From an uncultured Clostridia bacterium (GTDB taxonomy: Bacteria > Bacillota > Clostridia > Christensenellales > Borkfalkiaceae): DNA of 5,587 bases. The notes beneath the pieces are model-generated. The model was not told the origin of the DNA, did no database searches, and was given only the letters and a program-made list of their open reading frames with translations. Location of the stretch: contig CANPZH010000096.1 in NCBI GenBank assembly GCA_947589335.1, positions 1-5,587 of the forward strand, given 5' to 3'. Positions 1-4,967 of the stretch are shown here, piece after piece. Numbering within the stretch: position 1 is the first letter of the stretch; every line of letters starts with the position of its first letter. Position numbers and translations under genes: made by a program.

Positions 1-615
1 TTCGTATCCTTTTCTGTCGAGAGAATATCTTTTGCGGCAGGGCTGTTTGCACCGCCCGCGGTTGCCGCTGTTGTTGCCCGCGAAGGAGGAGAGATAGCAC
101 TGCCCCGAAAAACAGGTGCAGAGCGCCCCCTGCACGAAGACCTCCGTCTCGAGCACGGAGGCGATCTTGGAGATGTCTTTGAGCGGGGTCTCCCGCGCGA
201 GGACGACGCGCGAGAATCCGCACTCCTTTGCAAATTCCGCGCCGCGCACGTTGCAGCAGCCCGCCTGCGTGCTCAGATGGAGCACAAGTCCGGGATAGCG
301 CTCTTTGAGCTTCTTCCCGAGGAAGAGATCTTGCATGAGGATCGCGTCCGCGCCCCCGTTCCACGCCGCGAGGACGCTTTCGCAGAACTGCTTCAGCTCC
401 GCGTCTTTGACGAGGGTGTTGAGGCAGACGTACACCTTTGCGCCGAGCAGATGGGCATGGGTGACGACCTCCGCAAAGGCCTCCTCTCCGAAGTTCTCCG
501 CCGAGCTCCGCGCCGAGAAGCGCGGAAGCCCGAGATAGACCGCGTCCGCGCCGCTGTCGAGTGCGGCGCGGGCGGAGATCAGATCCCCTGCGGGGGCGAG
601 AATTTCCGGGCTCAT
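1..615 (-). CDS. U32 family protein (RlhA/TrhP-like), N-terminal 205 residues, runs off left edge
   Basis: Open reading frame starting at ATG 615-613 and still open at base 1, giving 205 residues and no stop. It begins MSPEILAPAGDLISARAAL, the usual start of the U32 barrel, followed by GADAVYLGL, an AENF segment and an LNTL strand. Near residues 160-195 it carries the U32 signature EVFVQGALC...SGQCYLSS, then NRGRCKQPC. These Cys residues (C-x6-C, then Cys 16 and 20 residues on) resemble the iron-sulfur ligands of E. coli U32 proteins. The family is often called peptidase or collagenase, but E. coli RlhA and TrhP (YegQ) are needed for hydroxylation of 23S rRNA and of tRNA U34, so an RNA-modification role is more likely. 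RlhA-type proteins are about 650 residues or more; the missing C-terminus prevents a subfamily call. The start overlaps the hprK stop by 4 bases (ATGA) with only a weak GGAAG ahead of it, suggesting translational coupling. Confidence 0.9.
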   Translation of the reverse strand, partial: MSPEILAPAGDLISARAALDSGADAVYLGLPRFSARSSAENFGEEAFAEVVTHAHLLGAKVYVCLNTLVKDAELKQFCESVLAAWNGGADAILMQDLFLGKKLKERYPGLVLHLSTQAGCCNVRGAEFAKECGFSRVVLARETPLKDISKIASVLETEVFVQGALCTCFSGQCYLSSFAGNNSGNRGRCKQPCRKRYSLDRKGYE

Positions 616-1538
616 CTTCCGATCGTGCGCTGGATGAGCTCCTGCGCGGCGTCATAGCCCATGCTCTTGAGGCGGTAGTTCCTCGCGGCGACCTCGATGA
701 GGATGGCGAGGTTGCGCCCGGGAGAGACGGGTATGACGAGCTTGGGGACCTGCACGCCGAGGATCTCCTCGGTGGCGTTCTCCCCGCCGATGCGGTCGTA
801 CTCCTTGTCCTTCCTCCAGGGTTCGAGCTCCATCACGAGCTCGATCTCCTTCTCATTGAGGATGGACCCCGACCCGTACATGTTCTTTACGTTGATGATG
901 CCGATGCCGCGCAGCTCCATGAAGTAGCGGATCCGCTCGGGGGCGGTGCCGATGAGGTCGTTCCCGACCCGTTTGATGACGACGGAATCGTCCGCGACGA
1001 GGCGGTGTCCGCGCTTGATGAGCTCCATGGCGTTCTCGCTCTTGCCCACGCCGCTCGCGCCCGTGAGCAGGATCCCCACGCCGAAGACGTCCAAAAGTCC
1101 GCCGTGCACGGTCGTTGCGGGCGCCAGAAGGCGGGAGAGGTAGGCGCAGAGGTCCGCCATGATCTGCGTGGTGAGTTTACCCGTGCGGAAGATGGGCGTT
1201 CCCGTGTCGCGCGCGCAGTCGAGAAATTCGGAGGGAATGGGCAGATCGCGCGTGAAGACGATGCAGGGGATCTCCCCGCAGTCGAAGAGCTTTCTGACCT
1301 TCTCCATCCGCTCTTCGGGCGAGAAGGTGCGCAGGTATTCGTACTCTGTGAGCCCGACGAGCATGACGCGGCGGGTATCGAAGTAGTTGAAAAATCCCGC
1401 CAGACGGAGCCCCGGCCTGTCGACGCTGGCGCTCGTGAAGGTGATGATCCCGCGCCCGGCATAGAGCAATTCCAGCCCCAAATCGTAGGCAAAGCGGTCG
1501 AGCATGACCGTTTCGCTCGGCAAAGACGCTTCGTTCAT
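612..1538 (-). CDS. hprK: HPr kinase/phosphorylase
   Basis: 308-residue protein, the normal family length of about 310. HprK phosphorylates Ser46 of the phosphotransferase protein HPr and also removes that phosphate; P-Ser-HPr is the co-repressor of CcpA in Firmicutes carbon catabolite control. The N-terminal domain spans about residues 1-130. The catalytic domain has VHGG (His145), the Walker A loop GASGVGKS (160-167), GHRLVADD (177-184, His178 and Asp183/184), the family signature MELRGIGIINV (207-217) and the late VSPGRNLAILIEVAARN segment (271-287). All expected catalytic regions look intact. The same frame stays open upstream to base 1907, but the true start is ATG 1538-1536: homology begins there, a GGGGGA ribosome-binding-like stretch precedes it, and it overlaps the upstream TGA by 4 bases. 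Third gene of the uvrC-led operon; in clostridia hprK often lies near uvrC. The HPr gene ptsH is not in the window. Confidence 0.97.
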   Translation of the reverse strand: MNEASLPSETVMLDRFAYDLGLELLYAGRGIITFTSASVDRPGLRLAGFFNYFDTRRVMLVGLTEYEYLRTFSPEERMEKVRKLFDCGEIPCIVFTRDLPIPSEFLDCARDTGTPIFRTGKLTTQIMADLCAYLSRLLAPATTVHGGLLDVFGVGILLTGASGVGKSENAMELIKRGHRLVADDSVVIKRVGNDLIGTAPERIRYFMELRGIGIINVKNMYGSGSILNEKEIELVMELEPWRKDKEYDRIGGENATEEILGVQVPKLVIPVSPGRNLAILIEVAARNYRLKSMGYDAAQELIQRTIGR

Positions 1539-2353
1539 AGTGCTTCCCCCATTGCAAATTTTTCGATGGCATATGCGACGCCGTCCTCCTCTGCGGAGGG
1601 AACGACCGTCGCGCGTTCTTTCAGTTCTTCCACGGCGTTGGCGACCGCAAACCGTCCGCCCGCCGCCTCGATAAGCGGGAGATCGTTGAGCTGGTCCCCG
1701 ATCGCCGCCGTCTTCTCCCGCGGGATGCGGTAGTACTCCGAGAGAAAGGAGACCGCCGAGGCCTTGTTCTGCGAAGCGGGGAGGATCTCGACGAGCCATT
1801 CGGACGACGCGGTGACGAAATACTCCTTCCCGAGGGCGGCCTCTGCCCGCAGGCGCAGCGCCTCCCTCCCCTCCGGGGGAAGCATGGCGAGCGCCTTCGT
1901 GACGCACAGTCCCTTCCTTGCCGCAAATTCCGAGAGAGGCTCCTCTATGACCGTCCCCTTCACGCCGCAGATCTTTTCGTAGATGGCGAGCAGCTCGTCG
2001 TCACGGTTGCAGTAGAGCACGTCGTCCGCGTAGATCTGGATGTGCATGTCCTCCGATTCGAGATAGCGGATGGCCCTCTGCGCCTGTTCCGCCGTGAAGC
2101 CCTCGTTTTTCAGCAGCCGCCCCGTGGCGATGTCGGCGATCACCGCCCCCTGATAGGCGACGACGAGCCCCTCCTCGAGCCCGAGCTCCTTCAGACGGGC
2201 GCGGATCGAGGAGAGCATCCTCCCCGTGACGACTGCGAACACGCCGCCCGCCCGCCTGTACTTTGCGATCGCGCGGATATTTTCCTTTGAGACCGTCCCG
2301 TCCGCACGCACGAGCGTGCCGTCGAAATCGGATAAAAACAGATCGTATCTCAT
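1535..2353 (-). CDS. Cof-type HAD-IIB family hydrolase (sugar-phosphate/nucleotide phosphatase type)
   Basis: 272 residues, the usual size of Cof-type HAD phosphatases. HAD motif I is SDFDGT (nucleophile Asp9, general acid Asp11), motif II is VVTGR (Thr43), motif III Lys is probably Lys197 in the QNKASA segment, and motif IV is GDQLND (Asp220, Asn223, Asp224). The stretch between about residues 82 and 190 is the C2B cap that sets substrate choice. Family members are soluble Mg-dependent phosphatases acting on small phosphorylated metabolites such as sugar phosphates, pyridoxal phosphate or flavin mononucleotide; the substrate cannot be read from sequence. Start ATG 2353-2351 overlaps the uvrC stop (ATGA) with GAGGA just upstream, and its own stop overlaps the hprK start in the same way. 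Motif III has NKASA where many Cof proteins have a Lys-Gly pair, a mild variation. Confidence 0.93.
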   Translation of the reverse strand: MRYDLFLSDFDGTLVRADGTVSKENIRAIAKYRRAGGVFAVVTGRMLSSIRARLKELGLEEGLVVAYQGAVIADIATGRLLKNEGFTAEQAQRAIRYLESEDMHIQIYADDVLYCNRDDELLAIYEKICGVKGTVIEEPLSEFAARKGLCVTKALAMLPPEGREALRLRAEAALGKEYFVTASSEWLVEILPASQNKASAVSFLSEYYRIPREKTAAIGDQLNDLPLIEAAGGRFAVANAVEELKERATVVPSAEEDGVAYAIEKFAMGEAL

Positions 2354-4161
2354 AATTCCTCGAAGTATTTCCTGATCTTTGCGGCGAGCTCTTTGCCGAT
2401 CCCCTCGGCGCCCATGAGCTCCGCGGGAGTGGCGCGCATGATCTTGTCGATCGTGCCGAATTTCTCCATCAGCGCCGCCTTCTTCCGTTTGCCGATCCCT
2501 CCGATCTCATCGAGCACGGAGGCAAGATTGCGCTTGGAATGCAGATTGCGGAAATAAGTAATGGCAAAGCGGTGCGCCTCGTCGCGGATGCGCTGGAGCA
2601 TCCTGAGAGCGTAGTCCTCCCGCGGGATCCGGATCCCCTCCCCGCTCTGCAGGGTGAAGATCTCCTCCTCCCGCTTGGCGAGGGAGATGAGGTCGATATC
2701 GGTGATCCCCCTCTCCTCGAAGATCTCTCTGACGGCGGAGAGCTGCCCCTTGCCGCCGTCGATCACGACGAGCTGGGGCCTCGGGAACCGCTCCTCCTCG
2801 TCCGTCCCGAGTTTGTCGAGGCGGCGGGAGAGCACCTCCTTCAAAGAGGCGAAGTCGTCCGCGCCCTCGACCGTTTTGACGCGGAACCTGCGATAGGCGA
2901 ACTTATCCGCCTCGCCGTCCGTAAACACGACCATGCTCCCCACTTTATCGACGCCCGAGATGTCCGAGATATCGTAGCACTCCATGCGCTTGGGATAGCG
3001 GGAGAGCCCGAGCAGCTTCTTCAGCCGCTCGCAGGCGTTCTTCGTCATGTCGTTCTTGTGCTCGATCTTCGAGACCGATTTTTCGAGGAACTCTCTCGCG
3101 TTCCCCGCCGCCATGACGGCAAGCTCCCGCTTGACGCCCGACTTGGGGTGGACGATCTCGACCTTCCTCCCCGCCTTTTCGCGGGCGTAGCCGGTAAAGA
3201 GGGCCTCGTCGAAACTTTCGTCGGTGATGAGCTCGTGCGGGAATTCGTGGTTGGAATAGTACTGGATGAGGAAGGAGAGGAAGCTCTCTTCGCGCTCGTC
3301 CGCGCCCTCTTCGAGGGGGAAATTGCGCGAGCCCTGCATGACGCCCTTACGGGTGACGAGCACGCTGATCACGGCATAGAGCCCGTTCGTGTCGAACGCC
3401 CAGATGTCGGCGTCGACGTCCTTCGGCATGGAGGTGATCCGCTTGAGCTGCAGCTTTTTGAGCATGCCGATCCTGTCGCGGTACTCCATGGCGAGCTCGA
3501 ACTCCTCGCGCTCGGCAAGCTGCGTCATCTTCTCCAGCAGGATCGCCTCCGCCTCCTCGTAGTTCCCCGAGAGGAAGGAGACCGTCTTTTCGACCCGCTG
3601 TGCGTATTCCTCCTCCGTGCAGAGCTGCGCGCAGGGCGCAAGGCACCGCCCGAGATGATAGTCAAGACAGGGCTTTTTGGGCTTCTCCGTGACCGCCGTT
3701 CCGCACAGACGGATCTGATAGACCTTCGCCGCCACGTCGAGGATCTCTTTGCAGGAGATCCCGCCCATGAAGGGACCGAAGTACTTCCCGTCCTTTTTGA
3801 CCCTCCTCGTGACGGAGAGATGGGGAAACTTCTCCCGCGTATGGACCTTGATGTAGGGATACGTCTTGTCGTCTTTGAGGAGAATGTTGTACTTGGGTTT
3901 GTATTTTTTGATGAGATTGTTCTCGAGCGCGAGGGCGTCGACTTCGGTGGGAGCGACGATATAGGAAAAATCGGCGATGTTTTCCACCATCGCCTGCACC
4001 TTGGAGGGTTTCTCGGTGGAATGGAAGTACTGCCGCACGCGGTTTTTGAGGACGCGCGCCTTCCCGACGTAGATGACCGTTCCCTCGGCGTCGAGCATGA
4101 GATAGACGCCCGGCGTATCGGGCAGCAGCTTCAGTTTTTCCCGCAGGACGCTCTCGCTCAT
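2350..4161 (-). CDS. uvrC: UvrABC system protein C (excinuclease subunit)
   Basis: 603 residues from ATG 4161-4159. UvrC makes the 3' and 5' incisions around DNA lesions after UvrA and UvrB load. Domains in order: GIY-YIG nuclease (about 14-95) with GVY at 18-20, YVGKA at 31-35, Arg41 and Glu80 in ENNLIKKYKPKYN; a Cys-rich segment (C153, C165, C173, C177, C181) with PCLDYHLGRCLAPC, matching the 4Fe-4S region of UvrC; the UVR motif that contacts UvrB (about 203-238); the RNase H-like nuclease with ECYDIS (Asp397), VIDGGKGQ (Asp468) and RDEAHRFA (His530); and tandem helix-hairpin-helix motifs (about 548-601). All catalytic residues expected for the family appear present. A GTG at 4176-4174 would add five residues (MYNKV), but its codons lie on the -10 box TATAAT, so ATG 4161 is preferred. 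No Shine-Dalgarno precedes this ATG. First gene of its operon; its TGA overlaps the next ATG. Confidence 0.98.
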   Translation of the reverse strand: MSESVLREKLKLLPDTPGVYLMLDAEGTVIYVGKARVLKNRVRQYFHSTEKPSKVQAMVENIADFSYIVAPTEVDALALENNLIKKYKPKYNILLKDDKTYPYIKVHTREKFPHLSVTRRVKKDGKYFGPFMGGISCKEILDVAAKVYQIRLCGTAVTEKPKKPCLDYHLGRCLAPCAQLCTEEEYAQRVEKTVSFLSGNYEEAEAILLEKMTQLAEREEFELAMEYRDRIGMLKKLQLKRITSMPKDVDADIWAFDTNGLYAVISVLVTRKGVMQGSRNFPLEEGADEREESFLSFLIQYYSNHEFPHELITDESFDEALFTGYAREKAGRKVEIVHPKSGVKRELAVMAAGNAREFLEKSVSKIEHKNDMTKNACERLKKLLGLSRYPKRMECYDISDISGVDKVGSMVVFTDGEADKFAYRRFRVKTVEGADDFASLKEVLSRRLDKLGTDEEERFPRPQLVVIDGGKGQLSAVREIFEERGITDIDLISLAKREEEIFTLQSGEGIRIPREDYALRMLQRIRDEAHRFAITYFRNLHSKRNLASVLDEIGGIGKRKKAALMEKFGTIDKIMRATPAELMGAEGIGKELAAKIRKYFEEL

Positions 4162-4167
4162 AACCTT

Positions 4168-4196
4168 ATTATACACGACCGCACCGGATTTTTCAA
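4168..4196 (-). promoter_or_regulatory. Housekeeping (sigma-70/sigma-A type) promoter of the uvrC operon
   Basis: On the minus strand TTGAAA (4196-4191) is followed after exactly 17 bases by TATAAT (4173-4168), one mismatch from the full consensus across both boxes. The -10 box ends 6 bases before the uvrC ATG (4161-4159). A start site 6-8 bases after the -10 box would fall at or within a base or two of the A of that ATG, so the mRNA would have almost no leader. No other comparable pair was noticed near uvrC. The transcription start is predicted, not observed. Confidence 0.8.
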
Positions 4197-4233
4197 GGGA
4201 AATGCAAAGAAAAATCGGCGGACGGGCAAAATC

Positions 4234-4271
4234 ATACGCCGCCCGCGCGGGATCCCCCGCGGGCGGCGTAT
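4234..4271 (-). terminator. GC-rich hairpin, probable terminator of the copper/ArsR transcript
   Basis: Perfect 14-bp inverted repeat, ATACGCCGCCCGCG (4234-4247) and its reverse complement (4258-4271), around a 10-base loop that itself contains the palindrome GGGATCCC. On the minus strand the stem is followed by GATTTTG, a short U-run of four, so termination in the arsR direction is plausible but the tail is weak. On the plus strand no U-run follows. It lies 44 bases after the arsR stop and 38 bases before the uvrC -35 box, the expected place for an operon boundary. Confidence 0.7.
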
Positions 4272-4315
4272 CGAAGTTCTCTTCCGGGGCGGCTCTTCTT
4301 CGAAGGGGCGGGCGC

Positions 4316-4654
4316 TCAGTAGCCCAAGAACTCCACGCCCTTCAAGAGCACGTCGTTGACGGTCTCTCCCGCGATCGAATAGAAGATGATCTTGCCGTGG
4401 CGCTCCGTCCTGACCATGCCCGCGTCCTTGAGAAAGCGGAGCTGGTGGGAGACCGTCGTCTGGTTGATCGCCAGCACGCGGGAAATGTCCGTCACGCACA
4501 TCTCCGAGATCGCGAGCGAGGCGAGGATGCGCAGGCGCGTCGGATCGGAAAAGATGGAAAAAAAGCGCACGAGAGCGGTGAGGACCTCCCCCTCGGGGAC
4601 GTATCCCTCGATGATGCTCTGCGTACGCTTGTCGAGCAGCAATGTCTCCGTCAT
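4316..4654 (-). CDS. ArsR/SmtB-family winged-helix transcriptional repressor
   Basis: 112 residues, typical for ArsR/SmtB dimeric repressors that leave DNA on binding a ligand. FFSIFSDPTRLRILASL (31-47) is the family core, EMCVTDISRVLAINQTTVSHQLRFL (51-75) forms helix alpha-3 plus the recognition helix, and KDAGMVRTERHGKIIFYSI (76-94) is the wing. The start is ATG 4654-4652 with AAGGAGTG about 7 bases upstream. The alpha-3 box that is ELCVCDL in ArsR/CadC reads EMCVTDI here, leaving Cys53 as the only Cys in the protein. The C-terminal helix (GETVNDVLLKGVEFL) lacks the Asp/His pattern of SmtB/CzrA zinc sites. Position after copA-copZ suggests a copper or thiophilic-metal regulator, but the ligand set does not match a classical metal site, so the inducer is unknown. 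It could instead sense a non-metal signal, or control only itself. Confidence 0.92.
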   Translation of the reverse strand: MTETLLLDKRTQSIIEGYVPEGEVLTALVRFFSIFSDPTRLRILASLAISEMCVTDISRVLAINQTTVSHQLRFLKDAGMVRTERHGKIIFYSIAGETVNDVLLKGVEFLGY

Positions 4655-4676
4655 AAAATCACTCCTTTTTTATGAC
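4650..4676 (-). promoter_or_regulatory. Perfect inverted repeat at arsR start: candidate operator or translation-control hairpin
   Basis: GTCATAAAA (4650-4658) and TTTTATGAC (4668-4676) are exact reverse complements around a 9-base spacer. The spacer holds the arsR Shine-Dalgarno (AAGGAGTGA on the minus strand), and the start-codon-side arm contains the ATG (4654-4652). As DNA it is a symmetric site suited to a dimeric repressor at its own gene. As RNA it would place the ribosome binding site in a loop and the start codon in a stem. The stem is A/U-rich, so an RNA fold would be modest. The symmetry is seen directly; the function is inferred. Confidence 0.5.
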
Positions 4677-4703
4677 AGAATAACATATGCACACCTGCGC
4701 AAA
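4677..4703 (-). promoter_or_regulatory. Possible arsR promoter with extended -10 element
   Basis: On the minus strand TGTTATTCT (4685-4677) fits a TG-n-TATTCT extended -10 element. The best -35-like hexamer is TTTGCG (4703-4698) at a short 15-base spacing, which is weak. A start site from this element would fall within the inverted repeat at 4650-4676, which would suit autoregulation. arsR could instead be transcribed only by read-through from copA-copZ, since no clear terminator lies between them. Confidence 0.3.
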
Positions 4704-4711
4704 TTCTGCGC

Positions 4712-4743
4712 TTTTGTCGATCCGTATGCCGTTTTGTCGGATC
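4712..4743 (-). repeat. Short direct repeat in the copZ-arsR gap
   Basis: TTTTGTCG occurs at 4712-4719 and again at 4732-4739 (plus-strand reading), exactly 20 bases apart. Each copy continues into a GATC-containing tail (GATCC in the first, GGATC in the second). The second copy abuts the copZ stop codon. A small GCGCA/TGCGC inverted repeat (4697-4701, 4707-4711) lies alongside. The spacing of about two helical turns would allow two protein molecules on one face of the DNA, but chance cannot be excluded for repeats this short. Confidence 0.35.
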
Positions 4744-4967
4744 TATTCGACGGCGACTGCGGTGTAGCCCGCCTCTGTGACGGCGGCCTTCAGCGTCTCG
4801 TCCGGAACGTCGCGGTCGAGTTCCACCACGGCGGTCCCGTGCTTGCGGAATGCCTTTTTCAGGCTCACCTCCGCCTGCTTCACGCCCTCCACCGCGGTGA
4901 GCGCCTCCGTGACATGCCGCACGCAGTGCTCGCACATCATGCCGTCGATCAGAATGGTCTTTTTCAT
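4743..4967 (-). CDS. copZ: CopZ-like heavy-metal-associated domain, nested in frame within copA
   Basis: Reading from ATG 4967-4965 gives 74 residues, the normal size of a free CopZ/HMA copper chaperone. The metal site is GMMCEHC (residues 9-15, Cys12 and Cys15), the MxCxxC loop that binds Cu(I) and hands it to the transporter. The rest fits the beta-alpha-beta-beta-alpha-beta ferredoxin-like fold, ending DETLKAAVTEAGYTAVAVE. AAGGAG (4981-4976) lies 8 bases before the ATG, an ideal ribosome binding site. The upstream copA frame has no stop before this ATG and continues through it, so the domain is also the predicted C-terminus of the ATPase. Whether the cell makes the fused form, the free form or both cannot be decided from sequence. 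The segment LKKAFRKHGTAVVEL is slightly longer than in common CopZ proteins. Confidence 0.85.
   Translation of the reverse strand: MKKTILIDGMMCEHCVRHVTEALTAVEGVKQAEVSLKKAFRKHGTAVVELDRDVPDETLKAAVTEAGYTAVAVE

Noticed and set aside
116..657. Plus-strand small open frames over the left edge
   Set aside because: The minus strand here encodes a clear U32 protein running to base 1; the plus-strand frames are shadows without family features.
561..1733. 390-codon open frame on the plus strand opposite hprK and the HAD gene
   Set aside because: It spans two well-supported opposite-strand genes, and its composition is that of an antisense shadow in GC-rich sequence.
1539..1907. Upstream in-frame extension of hprK to 431 residues
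   Set aside because: The added 123 residues are Arg/Gly-rich, overlap the HAD gene out of frame and match nothing in HprK. The ATG at 1538 has homology from its first residues and a 4-base overlap with the upstream stop.
4162..4176. GTG start for uvrC adding MYNKV
   Set aside because: These codons lie on the TATAAT box of a near-consensus promoter, and UvrC homology fits a start at ATG 4161.
4177..4315. Possible small RNA or small gene in the arsR-uvrC gap
   Set aside because: The only strong structure is the 14-bp hairpin, explained as a terminator, and the uvrC promoter occupies the rest. No start codon with a ribosome binding site and a sensible product was seen.
2539..4359. 606-codon open frame on the plus strand opposite uvrC
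   Set aside because: It mirrors uvrC codon by codon in GC-rich DNA. The predicted protein is an acidic, Leu/Asp/Glu/Arg-rich low-complexity product with no recognisable domain, while the minus strand encodes an intact UvrC.
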